A DNA stretch of 64,000 bases from Tetracentron sinense (GCA_015143295.1 JABCRI010000154.1:1-64000), one strand, 5' to 3'. Positions 33,001-46,157 are shown, counted from the first letter of the stretch. The notes: generated by a model from the letters alone, not told the origin. Made by a program: numbers and translations.

Positions 33001-33159
33001 TCCATCAATATTCCATTCATAGATAGATTCACTATGATAGGAAGCTTGTTTAAATTGATTACGTTTCTCGATTTGGATATCTGGATTTGTAGGTCTTGGA
33101 TAAAAATTTTTAGTTGGAACTTGTTTCCCATCAATTCTATTAATCGAATTGGTTACATT

Positions 33160-34333
33160 TTATGTAAAATTTTGTTCTAATTGATTTATATCTTGAATGT
33201 CAAATAAATTATCAGAATCAGATTCTAATATATTTGGTAATTTTGTTAAAACTTTGATTGTATTCGATGAGGATTCTGGTATTTGTTCTATGATACCTCT
33301 GTGTGAACTTTCTGTTTCTATTTGTAGAGAATTAGGAACTTGAGAACATTCGTAAACAATTGTGTTTAATTGGCCAAGTTTTTCTTCAATTTTTTCCATT
33401 AAAGATCTTGAAGATAATTGTTTTGACATATCTCTTAGAATTTCATGAGGTATAAAAATTGGTTTATCAGTTTGTGGTAAAGGTTTTACTATAGGTAAAA
33501 TATTTTCTCTTTGAACTAAATTTTCTACTCTAGTTAATTGTGTTCCTATCGTATTCAAATGATGGTCTGTGTAATTATTTTATTCTATTATTTTTGCAAC
33601 ATCCTTAGCATGTGGTGCTAAAGCGTCAGTTTTAAGTTTGAAAGGGGAAGCTATAGTTGGAGTATCTTGATGAGTTAATTGAACTTCTTCTAAAAGAGGA
33701 TGAATTGATTCAACATTTTTGTTTTTAGATGTTTGCCAAGTAATTGAGGATTTACTTGTTACATTGAAAGTTTTGACAAAAGAGAAATAGATTAAATTTT
33801 GTTCTGCATAAATTTCAAACCATTTGAAGAAATACATATGACATTTATGTTTTCTTAGAAATTGATAGTATTTTTGTAAAATTTCATCTTTTTGTTTGTC
33901 AAAAGTTAAAAAATACCAATTACGTAATTCTTTGTTTTCTTTGGAATTGAAATCTTTTCAGATAAAATCTTTGTCTATTTCAAATTCAGCATCTATCATA
34001 TCTATTTGAGATGGTATCTTAATTTCTTGAGAATCTTGCATTTGAGAATGTGTTGGTGATAAAGGAGGAGATTGAGATGTATTTGACTCTGTTTCTTCTT
34101 GTTCTATTCTTTGTTTTGTTTTGACTGTATAAATTGGTTGAGGTATATCTACATTGTTAAACCTGACAAATTTGTTATTCTTGGTTTTGAAGGTATTGAG
34201 GAACAAGAAGATCTAGGAGATTCAAATTTAAACAACCTAGGATCAATATCATCTAATTTGAATTTAAAGGAGAAGTCAATGACAACTTCTTCATCAGCAT
34301 ATTCTATTATTTGATCTAAATTGTTATAATCTA
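33160..34333 (-). pseudogene. EPRV-B N-terminal polyprotein region
   Basis: Open pieces at 33558-33160, 33837-33580, 34206-33958 and 34333-34149, separated by stops and small frameshifts. Charged, low-complexity sequence with no clear domain; the position ahead of the coat protein suggests the region between movement protein and coat protein. The movement protein itself is not seen because R4 begins at 34334. Confidence 0.65.
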
Positions 34334-37080
34334 TGTGACGCCCCAAACCCGCGCCTAGGGAGTCAAGTTTCGAGATGCGCGTTCGTTTGTCAAATCACGC
34401 AAGCGGAAGACTTTACTCGCGAAAATGCGAGAAATTTAAACATTTATTAGGGGCTTCCAAAAAGTAAATAACACCTGTCATCACAATAGCCATCATATAA
34501 ACCATATACCTGTATTATTTACATCAAGTTTGTTTTACAAAAGTAGGTGCCTCTATCACGCCGGGTACAGTTTGTACAAGCTTCCAAAATGTCCAATTGG
34601 ACTTTTCATTTACTGGTCAGCAGCGTCGAGATCTGCTGACATAAAAAGTCAGTGAGCTATGAAGCCCAATAAAACCACAATCCTTCTAAGCTATTTTCCA
34701 CATAATAACACGCATCAATAATGATATAATAAACAATTTAATTGCATATTACTGTAAAATAGAATAGTATATAATAAACTGTGACCCATGGTCACTTAGG
34801 GTTACGTCACCCTAACAAAGGGTCCCAACCTCACATTACTTTTCAATCATGGGATTCAGTTATGAATGTATTCATATTACCAAGTTATCATTTCGATCAT
34901 CAATCATGTCTCATTTCGAGTCCTGAGACTCTATAATTTGGCAACAACCCACAAAATTTATCTTATAGTCTCTAAATCATAACCATATCTGGAGCCATTT
35001 AGACACACACACACAGTTCCGGCATTCACCCGAACACAACCAAACCTTGGCTGTACCAACCCAACTCACCTGGAATCCGACGATTTCATACCGAACCCTG
35101 AGTACACCAATTCAAACAAATATACCAACCCCGAGTATACCAACTCAAACCACTTCATATCCGAAGCTTACACACACAACATAGGCATTCGCCCAATAAG
35201 GACATACTTTTCCATTCAATTAACTGGCTACATCTACCGTGTATTCGCTGCCATTGCCCTGGGTATTAGTCAAGAAGGAATCTCAACCAACCTGCCTACC
35301 GTCATCTTCTGGCTAGTTTACGGAGGAACCCCGACATCTATACCAATGCCGCCATCTCCTGACGTTCCACAAAGGAGGAACCCCGATAGACAGGGTGCCG
35401 ACATCTTCTGACCCACTCAGAGAGGAACCCCAGACTATAAACTATCTGATGTTCAGCCACTTTAAACTCCCTAAGACTCCGACAACTCCTGACTATCAGT
35501 CACGGAGGAACAACGGGCCATGCAGGACACCGCCACTCCTGACCTAGTCCAAGAGGCACCATGGACGACCTAGAAAAACAGACCGACATCTCCCGACTAT
35601 CAGTCACGGAGGAACCCTTGGCCTTATTGGACACTGTCTCTCCTGACCTACTCAAAGAGGAACCACGGACTATACTTACCCCTGGTTAGAATTTCTAACC
35701 ACAGGTTAACCCCAGTTAACTTAAACCTCGCTTGATTAATTGAATAACTTGGGCCTCACGCCCGTGAACCAAATCTGGTAACACACCGTCTCATTAGGGA
35801 ACGTTTCCAGGCTAATGGATGTCTTCATAGCCTTATACGACCTTCAAAATAACTTTTCGTCACCCTAGAGTGGCGATACAATTTACCCGGGACCCGATCT
35901 GGGCTCCCCGATGGTCCACATTAAATCACAACATCACATAGGGGTCTTCGACCCTTTTTCATTCACGTCAAAAGACATGCATATACTTCAGATAAAAGAA
36001 TATAGCAAAATAAGGGAAAAAAGAGAAGAAAAGAGGGGTTTTACTTACTTCACGCTTTTCAAGATAGCTAGTGCAAAAATGGATGTCGATAACGCGTCCA
36101 GGAGGGCGATCAACCCCAAGATAAAGCTCCTCCCTCTCTAACTTCCACTTTCTCTCTCTACCTTTTTCTCTCTCTCTCTCTACATGCAAATCGAGGGACA
36201 AGGGAAGAAATCAGACGCCGACAACACGTCCGGAACGTCGAAAAACCCTAAGGGGGCCTCCCTTTCCCTTTCTCTCTCTTCCTTTCTCTCTCCTCACTTT
36301 CTCTCTCTAAAATGTTGTGTGGCAGAACCTCCCCCTCTGAATACAGAACATGAGAAATGGGGGAGGTTTTCCTCCATTTTATATAGATAAGGTCATGTGC
36401 ATAGCACATGACCATAATAAATGGTCCCATTGACCAAGTCAACGGTTTGACCGTTTGACTAATTTTCCGCCTTCTCTCGTGTATATGGCCTCCGTGGTCC
36501 TACTTAATGACATCCGATTTTGATGAAACTTTAGGTGACCAAACTTGGGGCAGTCCAATACCTACTGTAAAAATTTTGGAGAAAAATACTGAGTTTTGAT
36601 AGCTACACTTTAGTCCAGAAGAAAATTGCAAAACCCACTAATTTTCTGATTTCGGACACAAAACACGCTGTCGCTTCTTCATATAAGACAATTAATTGCT
36701 GAAACGACAGACGATCATCCTCATGACCGATCGGCATGCTGTGGTACCAACCGCAAGGATTTCTATTAGAATCCCCAACAATTATGGAATCCCACTAAAT
36801 CCAGAAAAATTTGGAATTTCCTGATTTTCTCGATTTTCTTACAGTTAAGACTCCTGTGGTCTTTCGAATCGATACAGAACTGGAATGATAGGTGATCGTC
36901 CAGATAATCGACTTGCATATTGTGTACGATTTTTGAGAAAAAACACTGAAGTTTTACCAGTACAATCCAATCCTGAAAAAAATCCACTTTTTACCAATTT
37001 AACAAATAATTAACTAATTAACCTCCATTAAGGACCCATAAATACATAATTTTATTATATTAAAATTCTAGGCCGTTACA
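34334..37080 (-). repeat. R4 3' LTR (minus)
   Basis: 2747 bp; on the minus strand begins TGTAACGGCC and ends GGGGCGTCACA. Landmarks on the minus strand: TATATAAA (36385-36378), consensus donor GTAAGT with intron start at 36048, tandem repeats with TCCTGAC and GGAGGAAC motifs (about 35280-35660), acceptor block CTGACTTTTTATGTCAGCAG ending at 34633, and a short frame MSADLDAADQ-stop (34642-34610). Confidence 0.88.
34633..36048 (-). other. Candidate leader intron in R4 LTR
   Basis: GTAAGT donor at 36048 and a textbook acceptor: branch-point-like CTGAC, TTTTTA, then GTCAGCAG. 1416 nt. Same architecture as R1-R3 and S1 although most of the sequence is unrelated. Confidence 0.5.
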
Positions 37081-37134
37081 ATCTCCCCTCCTTACAAAAA
37101 ATTTAGTCCTCGAAATTTACGTATACACAGTACA

Positions 37135-38614
37135 CTAGTCATCAAATAACTGAGGATGATTACTCCTAATGACATCTTCAAGTTCCCATGTGGCTTCTTC
37201 TATGCCATGGTGTTCCCATAAAACTTTAACTAGCTTAATCGTTTTGTTTCGTAACACCTGTTCCTTGCGGTACAAAATTATCACTGACTTTTCTTCAAAA
37301 GTTAACTCCTCTCTGACTTGAATTGGTTCATATCGTATCACGTGTGAGGGATTAGGTACATATTTTCTCACCATGGATATGTGGAATACATTGTGAACCC
37401 TTTCCAGCTCTGGTGGTAACGCTAAACAGTAGGCTACGCCTCCTATTTTAGCCAAAATCTCAAAAGGTCCAATGAATCGCAGACTTAACTTTCCCCGCTT
37501 TTCGAATCGTACAATACCTTTTGATAGAGAGATTTTCAAGAAGACATGATCGCCGACTTGAAACTCTAAGCCTCGGCGCTTTCCATCTGCATAGCTTTTC
37601 TGTCGACTTTGTGCAGATAATAAACTCGATCGAATCAACTCGATCTTCTTTGTTGTTTCTTGCACCAACTTAGGTCCCAGTAGTTTACATTCCCCTACTT
37701 CAGTCCAACATACTGGTGACCGACAACTCCTGCCGTACAAGGCCTCGTAAGGAGCCATTTGAATACTTGCCTGATAACTGTTATTATATGCAAACTCGAT
37801 CATTCGCAAGTGATCATCCCAGTTTCCCTGAAAGTCCAGACTGCAAGTGTGCATCATATCTTCTAGAGTTTGTATTGTGCACTCAGATTGTCCATCGGTT
37901 TACGGATGATAAGCTGTACCCATGTTTAGTTGTGTACCTAAAGCTTCCTGCAAGCTCCTCCAAAATCGGGAAGTAAATCGCAGATCACAATCTGACACAA
38001 TAGATACTGGCACACCAAGCAGCTTCACAATCTCCTTGATGTAAAACTTTGATAAATTTTCCAGGGTTATGGTATCCTTGATAGCGAGAAAGTGAGCTGA
38101 CTTCATCAATCGATCAACTATCACCCAAATGGCGTCGTGTCCACTCCTTGTTTTTGGTATCCCCACCACAAAATCCATCGTAAGGTGCTCCCATTTCCAC
38201 TCGGGAATAGGCAATGAATTTAACAATCCAGGTGGTTTCTGATGTTCTGCCTTGACTTACTGACAAACAAAGCATGGAGATACATACTCTGCAATTTCTC
38301 TCTTCATATCGTTTCACTAGTAGTTATTCTTCACATCCCGATACATCTTTGTACTTCCAGGGTGCACCGCAAAACGAGATCGATGTGCCTCATTGAGCAG
38401 TTCATTCTTCAACTCAGGATTTCTAGGCACACAGATTCGACCTTTGAATTGAAGTATTCCATCTTCAGATTCTTCAAAATCACCTATTTTTCCTTGAAGA
38501 ATCTTATCTCTGATAACTATGATCTCCTGATCTTCCAACTGTGCTTCTTGAATCTTTTGTAATAACATTGGCTTGGCCTGAATACTAGCCAACTTGGCAC
38601 TATTACCCTAGAAT
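37135..38614 (-). pseudogene. pol: R4 pol, integrase half
   Basis: Pieces 38592-38317 (before the integrase finger), 38226-37900 (core, with [10 protein letters not shown] and [11 protein letters not shown]) and 37857-37135 (rest of integrase and chromodomain-like end EEATWELEDV). Stops near 38260 and 37898 break it. The upstream half of the gene is at 55974-57584, on the other side of R3. Confidence 0.9.
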
Positions 38615-38619
38615 CCTAG

Positions 38620-41021
38620 TGTCACGCCCCAAAATACCCCCTAGGAGTTAAGGGATACTTTAGAGGTGACTACGTGTACCTGTCAAACCATCCTGTAATG
38701 CAAGAGGCTAAACATAATATAATTCAATGAAAATCAGAGCGCGGAAACTAAACATAAGTGCGGAAGCATAAGCCAACTTTTCTTTTCTTCTATAACTCCA
38801 AGTAGTATTCCAAGTTAACATATACCAAATACAATCAAAGTAAAGGTGGACATGCCCACCTATCAAAATACAAAAGTAACTCTCTAATCCTCTCCTCTCA
38901 ACAGTAGTCGAGGTATGGCCACACATCCAAGTCCCCATCCTCCTGAGACTGCCATGGGATAGGTGGCTCCCTCTCCTCTACATACTCCTCCTCGACCCAA
39001 GGCTCGGGGTCGAGAACATCCACAGTACCTGCCGACATAAAAGTACGGCTGAGCATGGAATACTCAGCGAGTACAAACTACTAGCTAACCATAACAATAG
39101 CGAAAGCATAACAACAGTGAGCAATACAAGATATTAATTTAAAGCAATAGCGAAAGCATAAGATACATAGCCATATCTTGACATGCGTGTATGAATGCAA
39201 AAACCTCGGTAAAACTCATGTCTCGGAAACCCTTTTCGTGTCTCGGTCAAATCATGTATGTGTATCGTGTCTTGTCTTGTATTTCATGTCTTGATTTGTT
39301 CTTGACTTGTATACTTGTGAGCCAGAGGCTAGCACCCTTCCTTGGGCTACCAACCTCCTTGTCATGTTCTTGTTCCATTTCTCTTGTGAGCCAGAGGCTA
39401 GCACCCTTTCTTGGGCTACCAACCTCCTTGTCATGTTCTTGTTCCGTTTCTCTTGTGAGCCAGAGGCTAGCACCCTTCCTTGGGCTACCAACCTCCTTGT
39501 CATGTTCTTGTTCCGTTTCTCTTGTGAGCCAGAGGCTAGCACCCTTCCTTGGGCTACCAACCTCCTTGTCATGTTCTCTCTTGCATTTCACTTGTGAGCC
39601 AGAGGCTAGCACCCTTCCTTGGGCTACCAACCTCCTTGTCATGTTCTTGATTCATTTCATATACAAATACAATCTTGGAAAAACCCGGTTTCATGCATGC
39701 ATGCGTGCTTGTGTGCTTGTCAATAGTGGTAATCATGATGACATACTTGAACGGGCGGATCACATGACTATGGCATTTCAATCCTTAACATAGTGGTATG
39801 AAAATTTAGGCAACATATAGCACATTTGAGCAATTTATCATTTCTAAGAACAATTACACAATTTCTATTTCCATTTTCTTCATTAAGTCCATTTATCCCT
39901 TGTTTAGTCATTTTATCAAACACATAGCATGCAAGGTTCCTTAATGGTTCATCTTCTTCTTTTTAGTGCCTACTTTCCATCCAAAAATCAAGGTATGTTC
40001 ATTATTGGTAAAGTACCCATCCACCATTTCCATCACACCCATCACCCAACATACACCTCGGCATCCAATCGCCACATCAACCCCCACACACATCCATACC
40101 TTTTTCTTATCTTATTTAGGTTCATTGGAGATGATACATTTTATATGGGAGGCAAACATAATAGCATAAATCACATTTCATAAGGAAAAACCTAGATTTA
40201 TTGCTAGGGTAAGTTAGTAGGGTGTACTAACCTTGAATCAAGGCTTGATCCTTAGTAGAAACCTTGATTGAAGCTCCAACTTGCAAGAAGAAAGATCCTT
40301 GCTTGAAGAAGGCTTAGTGTGGGGAAAACAACCTTGAAGTTGCCGTAGAAAACGCTGCCCTACCTTGGAGAAGGAGTCCCACACGAACTTGAGGTTGGAT
40401 TTTCGAAATCCAAGCTTTTAGGGATGCTCTTGGGGTGCTTAAACCATTGATCTTACTCTCAAATGGAAAGGGGGTTTTGGAACCCTAGTTTCTTCTCCCT
40501 CTCTCTCAAATATCCCTAAGTGTTGTAAGTGAGGCCTCAAAGGGTCGAGCAAACCCTTATGGGTAAGGGTTTAACACCCAAAAGACGAAAACGCCCTTAC
40601 TGAAATTTCTGCAAAAACGCGAAGACCGAGCGATCGGTGGTTATGACCGATCGATCGGTTGCCTACCGAGCGATCGGTGTTTATGACCGATCGACCGGTC
40701 AAAAACTCACTCTCTGGAAAATTTCCCCATACAAAATTTCTGACCGCGCGATAGCTACCGATCGATCGGTTATGGACCGATCGATCTCTGATTGAACCGA
40801 GCGATCGGTTCTCTATATGTCTGGACTGTTTTGACCATATCTTTTGACTCTCTCGTCGGATTTCGACGATTCAACTTGCGTTGGGTTCGTCTTTCGAAAA
40901 CGCACATTTCTGACGTTTCAGAATTTCCGATTTCTCCCTTATTTATTAATTTGACTATAAAAACGGCCAATTAGCTACGAAGGTGGTATTCATTAAAGAT
41001 GAAAAAGTCTGGGGTGCTACA
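38620..41021 (-). repeat. R3 LTR-A (outer, 3' side)
   Basis: 2402 bp with five 69-bp tandem repeats (39314-39641); the other two LTRs have four. Palindrome array 40625-40809. Short acidic frame 38898-39038. It differs from LTR-B and LTR-C at several sites near 39238 and 39380-39410 but agrees with LTR-B near 40940. Confidence 0.95.
39314..39641 (-). repeat. Five 69-bp tandem repeats in LTR-A
   Basis: Each unit holds GAGCCAGAGGCTAGCACCC and GGGCTACCAACCTCCTTG. This is the array whose copy number explains the 69-bp length difference between LTR-A and the other R3 LTRs (46856-47114 and 54330-54588). Confidence 0.95.
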
Positions 41022-41131
41022 TTCTCCCCCCCTTACAAAAATTTCGTCCTCGAAATTTGGACAATGCGTGCTTTACAATTTAAACAACTTAGCATAACAA
41101 TTTGAAACAAAATTACAAGTCATACATAAAA

Positions 41132-44100
41132 TCATTCAAACAATTCGGGGTGCTTCGCCTTGACTTCGGCCTCACGTTCCCATGTAGCCTCTTCTCGAGC
41201 GTGATGTTGCCATTGCACGAGAACTAGCGGAATAGTCTTGTTGCGAAGTACTTGGTCTCTTCGATCCAAAATATGAACCGGCTTCTCAACCAAAGTGAGA
41301 TCCTCTCGAATCTCAACCGGATCAAGCTCGATGACGTGAGAAGGATCCGGGATGTACTTCCGAAGCTGGGAGATATGAAACACGTTGTGGACCGCCGCCA
41401 TGTGAGCGGGCAAAGCAACACGGTAAGCCACCTCGCCAACTCGAGTAATGATCTCGAACGGACCCACATATCTCGGGCTAAGCTTGCCTCTCTTCCCGAA
41501 TCGCATAACACCTTTGGTCGGTGAAATCCTTACAAACACAAAATCACCGACTCGGAATTCAAGATCCCTCCTTCGGTTGTCGGCATAGCTTTTCTGTCTG
41601 TCTTGTGCGGTCTTCAACCTCTCCCGGATAAGCTTGACCCTATCCGCGGTTTGTTCAATTAACTCGGGGCCCAAAATCTTTCTTTCTCCCACTTCATCCC
41701 AATACAACGGGGATCTACAACTTCTTCCGTACAAAGCCTTGAAAGGCGCCATTTGTATGCTTTCTTGATAACTATTGTTGTAAGTGAATTCCACCAAAGG
41801 TATGTGATCTTCCCAACTTCCCTTGAAGTCTAGCATACATGCTCGGAGCATATCTTCAATAACCTGATTCACCCTCTCGGTTTGCCCGTCGGTCTGTGGG
41901 TGGAAAGCTGTACTAAAGTCTAATCGGGAGCCCATTGCACCTTGAAAACTTTTCCAAAACCTGGATGTGAATCTTGGGTCTCTATCCGACACAATACTCA
42001 CTGGCACCCCGTGTAATCGGACTATTTCCTTGATGTACAGCTCCGCTAACTGATTGGAGTTGAATGTAGTCCGGTACGGTAAGAAATGAGCGGACTTCGT
42101 GAGTCTATCAACAACTACCCATATAGCATCGGTCTTCCTAACCGTCTTCGGCAATCCCACGATAAAGTCCATAGAGATATGTTCCCATTTCCACTCGGGA
42201 ATAGGGAGGGACTGCAAAAGTCCAGCCGGTCTCCTATGTTCGGCTTTGACTTGTTGGCACACCAAGCATTTAGACACATACTCCGCTATTTCTCGCTTCA
42301 TGTTCCGCCACCAGAAATGCTTCTTCAAGTCCCTATACATTTTGGTACCCCCGGGGTGAACGGTGTACTTGGACCGGTGAGCCTCGTACAAGATTTCTCG
42401 CTTAAGCTTCTCATCGGCTGGGACACATACTCTTCCCTTGAAAGTGATAATTCCATCTTCCCTCACCGTAAAGTCCTTACTGCCACTTTTAACTGACTTG
42501 TCTCGGCAAGAAAGTAGTTCGGCATCCATTTCCTGCAACTCCTGGATCATGCTCAACATAAATGGCCTAACTGTGATGTTAGCCATTACCGGCCCATAGG
42601 TAGGGAGACTAAAACTGATGTCGAGGTTGGATGCATCCTCCAGCAATCTCCACTCCTTCAGCATCATATGCGCCAAAAGTCCAGTAGGCTTCCGGCTAAG
42701 AGCATCGGCTACTACATTTGCCTTGCCCGGGTGGTATTGAATGGAGCACTCATAGTCCTTCAAAAATTCTACCCATCTTCTTTGCCTCAGGTTCAACTCT
42801 TTCTGGGAAAACAAATACTTAAGGCTTTTATGATCTGTGAATACCTCAAATTGTTCCCCATAAAGATAATGTCGCCAAATCTTCAATGCAAACACAACTG
42901 CGGCGAGTTCTAAGTCGTGAGTGGGGTAATTCTTTTCATGCTCCTTCAATTGTCTTGATGCGTAGGCAATGACTTTCTTATGCTGCATAAGGACACACCC
43001 AAGTCCGATATGCGAAGCATCGCTATATACCTCATAACCACCATGTCCGGATGGCACAGTAAGGACAGGGGCTGTGGTGAGGCGTTTCTTCAACTCTTGG
43101 AAACTTACTTCACATCGGTCACTCCAACTGAACTTTGCATTTTTCCTTGTCAAGTAGGTGAGAGGTGCAGCCAGACTGGAGAATCCCTCCACAAATCTCC
43201 GGTAGTAGCCTGCCAATTCGAGGAAACTACGTATCTCCGTGACGCTCTTGGGCCTCTCCCAACTCATGACTGCCTCAACCTTGGCTGGATCTACAAGAAA
43301 TGCCCTCGACCGACACCACGTGTCCAAGAAATGCGACCTTCTCTAACCAGAACTCGCACTTACTCAATTTGGCATATAGCCTATGCTCTCTCAACATCTC
43401 CAGAGCAAGGCGGAGGTCTCGCGCGTGATCTTCCCGTGTCTGGGAATACACCAAAATGTCATCAATGAATACAATCAAGCATCGATCCAAGTAAGATCGG
43501 AACACCCGGTTCATCAAATCCATGAATGCCGCCGGTGCATTTGTCAACCCAAAAGGCATGACAAGGAACTCGTAATGCCCATACCGAGTCCTGAAAGCCG
43601 TCTTCTGAACATCTTCCGCCTTGATCCTCAATTGGTGATACCCCGATCTAAGATCAATTTTGGAGAAGAATCTCGCTCCCTTCAGTTGGTCAAACAAGTC
43701 GTCTATCCTTGGCAAGGGATAACGATTCTTGATAGTTACCTTGTTCAACTGACGGTAGTCTATAGACATCCTCATAGACCCGTCCTTCTTCTTCACAAAG
43801 AGAACCGGAGCTCCCCACGGTAAGACACTTGGTTGGATGAAACCAAGTTGTTGTAACTCCTCAATCTGCTTCTTTAATTCTTCAAGCTCTATAGGGGCCA
43901 TTCTATATGGTGCCCTTGAAATCGGAGCGGTACCCGGAGCAAGCTCTATAGCGAATTCAATCTCTCTATCAGGAGGTAATCCGGGAAGTTCTTCCGGGAA
44001 CACATCTAAGAACTCACTCACAACTGGAATAGCCGATGAGTTTTGAGCTTCTGGGTGTGCTATACTCAAGGCTGCGAGGCGAGCAATGTCCCTCTCTCTT

Positions 44101-44463
44101 AATCCTCGGAAGTGAAAAGGCTTACCCCCTTCCGGCTTGAAATTCACCATCTTTTCAAAACACGCAACATGCCCGTGATGGCTTGCCAACCAATCCATAC
44201 CAAGAATGACGTCAAAGTCTAAATCTTGGAAATCCAGGACGATAAGATCGGCTAACAGTTCATTCTCCCCCACTTAAACCACACTATCCCTGAATATCTT
44301 GTCCGTATCAACTGACTTGCCGAGTGGAGTTGCAATGGTCAACTCCCGCTCCAACGGAGTAGCCTCAGTCGAAAAGCTCTTTGCAAAACTTGGGGAGACA
44401 AAAGAGTGAGTAGATCCTGTGTCTATCAACACTCGAGCGAGACACTCGTTACTAATAAAGCGC
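41132..44463 (-). pseudogene. pol: R3 pol, first internal region
   Basis: Two long open pieces: 44273-43275 (end of protease and most of RT, including FIDDILVYS) and 43327-41132 (RT end, RNase H with [11 protein letters not shown], full integrase with [12 protein letters not shown], chromodomain-like tail). Breaks: TAA at 44276-44274 (CAA in R1), an extra base near 43295 in RT, and a missing T near 44449 just after the predicted intron. The last is private to this copy. Confidence 0.95.
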
Positions 44464-44597
44464 CTGTGCGATTAAGTAACTAATATCAGTAGATTTCAAA
44501 TAGTAACAAGCATCATACATAGGTAACCCTTAGTATAAATAACCGCATAACAAACCATAGAAATTTTATACAACTTAAACTCAAAATTCTCGCGTAC
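44464..44597 (-). other. Predicted gag-pol intron, R3 first copy
   Basis: Minus-strand CAAG|GTACGCG at 44597 and GCACAG|GCGC at 44464; 134 nt, same as R1. The gag stop (44583-44581) is outside the coding exon and inside this intron. Confidence 0.7.
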
Positions 44598-45834
44598 CTT
44601 GCACGACATCGTCGGATGCACGTGCGTCTCTCTCCGATAGAGCAAAAACTCGACCCTGAGTGGCTGGGCGAGGAGGCCGGGTAGACTGTGAGGCCCTCGA
44701 AGCCTGAGAAGAGCTAGGCTGAGATGTCTGCCTAATCGGGGGCCTGCTCCCCGAAGACTGAGCTGGCAATAGACGTCGGGGACAATCCCGAATCATGTGG
44801 CCCTGGTCGCCACAATGAAAACAGCCTCCTGTAGCCTTCTGACATTCCCCTGCTGGATGCCTCCTTCCACAAAGGGTGCAGACATCATGTGAATAAGTGG
44901 GAGGAGTATAACCCGTAGCCTGAGTCACTGCGGGGCGAGGAGCATACGAGGTAGCCGGGCGAAAGGCCGGTGGAGCCAAAGGGCGGAGAGCCTGTGGTGC
45001 CGAGTACATCCTCTGTGACTGAGCCGGCCCTGCGAACTGATAAGACATAGTCCTAGCTCTCTTCTCCCCTGAACTACTAGACTGTCCCTTCTCTATTCCT
45101 CTTCTCTTAAAGAACTCTTCGGAATTTGACTCGGCCAACAATGCCTTGTCCACAACTTCTGAATATGTCTCATGTCGGAACATTGAGACACGATCCTTGA
45201 GGTAGGCCTTTAACCCCCTCTCGAATTTCCGGGCCTTCATAGCCTCGGTAGCTATCATGTGTGGAGCAAATCGAGATAGCTCTGAGAACTTGGCTTCGTA
45301 AGCCGCTACAGACATATTACCTTGCTCCAAGGTAATAAATTCAATTTCTTTCTTTTCTTTCATCCCAACCGGAAAGTATTTCTTGTAGAAAACATCCAAG
45401 AATTCTCCCCATGTCCATTCTTGGCCTTGTCGGGTCAACTCTCGGGTCCGAAGTGCAGACTTCCACCAATGGTCGGCCTCGCCTTCAAGCATAAAGGCAG
45501 CCCATGTGACTCTCTCTACTTCCGTAGGTGCCAAAACCGAGAATATATTCTCAAGTTGCCGAATCCAACCCTCGGCAATAAGTGGATCAATGCTTCCACA
45601 AAAAGTTGGAGGCCTCATCCTCCGGAAAGCTTCTATCCCGGCTTGGGCTCGGTTAGGAGGAGCCGGTATAAGTGCCGCATTAGGCGGGGTGGCCGGTTGC
45701 CTTGCCGCCAACATAGCCAAAGTCTCGGCTATGGATGCGAATGCTTGGGCAAAGTCGGGCTGATCATCACCCGATGGAGCATCACCTCCATTACCCCTCG
45801 TGTTGTACCCGCGACCCCGGGTATTGCGTCTCAT
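44581..45834 (-). CDS. gag: R3 Gag, first copy, intact
   Basis: 417 codons from ATG at 45834 (MRRNTRGRG), the start shared with R2. N-terminal RG-rich segment, capsid domain (WAAFMLEGEADHWW near 45480; ITLEQGNMSVAAYEAKFSE near 45300), serine/proline-rich linker, CCHC knuckle CFHCGDQGHMIRDC near 44780-44830, and a C-terminal VVQGTREF whose last four codons come from the intron. No break seen. Binds and packages the element RNA by family knowledge. Upstream, TTCTCAG|GAGAAATC is an acceptor-like site conserved with R1 and R2. Confidence 0.93.
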   Translation of the reverse strand: MRRNTRGRGYNTRGNGGDAPSGDDQPDFAQAFASIAETLAMLAARQPATPPNAALIPAPPNRAQAGIEAFRRMRPPTFCGSIDPLIAEGWIRQLENIFSVLAPTEVERVTWAAFMLEGEADHWWKSALRTRELTRQGQEWTWGEFLDVFYKKYFPVGMKEKKEIEFITLEQGNMSVAAYEAKFSELSRFAPHMIATEAMKARKFERGLKAYLKDRVSMFRHETYSEVVDKALLAESNSEEFFKRRGIEKGQSSSSGEKRARTMSYQFAGPAQSQRMYSAPQALRPLAPPAFRPATSYAPRPAVTQATGYTPPTYSHDVCTLCGRRHPAGECQKATGGCFHCGDQGHMIRDCPRRLLPAQSSGSRPPIRQTSQPSSSQASRASQSTRPPRPATQGRVFALSERDARASDDVVQGTREF

Positions 45835-46145
45835 GATTTCTCCTGAGAACGACAATACAACATGAGTCTAACTTGGATACGCATTTAATACAATTTCGCA
45901 ATTCACTTAATACATATTCATCAAGCACATTTAATAAGTACAACACAAATAATGTACACATGGTACATAACACAATAGCATAACATACAATCCGTGTTCC
46001 TAGCGTAGGACTCTATGTTCGGTTGAAGTTCAACCCATTTTGACTAAGACTAACTTGTTAGTCTATACTTGGAATACAACTCTCTAAGGTGATTCTAATA
46101 CCTTGTTCAATCATCTAAGTGACCCTAGGGACTCTAATGCCTAGA

Positions 46146-46157
46146 GCTCTGATACCA
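46146..46157 (-). promoter_or_regulatory. R3 primer-binding site, first copy
   Basis: Minus strand TGGTATCAGAGC, next to LTR-B. Its twin is at 53620-53631 next to LTR-C. Confidence 0.92.

Larger units (their letters stand above)
28816..34333 (-). mobile_element. EPRV-B: endogenous caulimovirid, minus strand, defective
   Basis: Reading right to left, the order is an N-terminal polyprotein region, coat-protein core, CCHC knuckle, aspartic protease, reverse transcriptase, then ORFs I do not recognise. There are no LTRs. This is the gene order of Caulimoviridae; a Florendovirus-like affiliation is possible but not established. Many stops and frameshifts throughout. R4 cuts the right end at 34333 and S1 the left end. 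Confidence 0.85.

Noticed and set aside
36130..36320. CT-rich stretches with repeated CTCTCT
   Set aside because: Ordinary pyrimidine microsatellite within the R4 leader exon; minus-strand GA runs are also seen in leader exons of R1 (about 15110-15130).
34346..37080. Possible host gene in the non-LTR-looking GC-richer stretch 35000-35900
   Set aside because: It is bounded by LTR ends, no frame is sustained, and the repeats match LTR tandem arrays.
39191..39793. A 200-codon plus-strand frame and its antisense partners with repeated LVSQRLAPFLGLPTS peptides
   Set aside because: Product of the 69-bp tandem repeats in LTR-A; copies in LTR-B and LTR-C shrink with repeat number, and the element reads on the other strand.
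43383..43823. Long plus-strand frames opposite R3 pol and gag (also 45322-45846, 50856-51296, 52796-53320)
   Set aside because: Antisense shadows of the well-supported minus-strand gag and pol.
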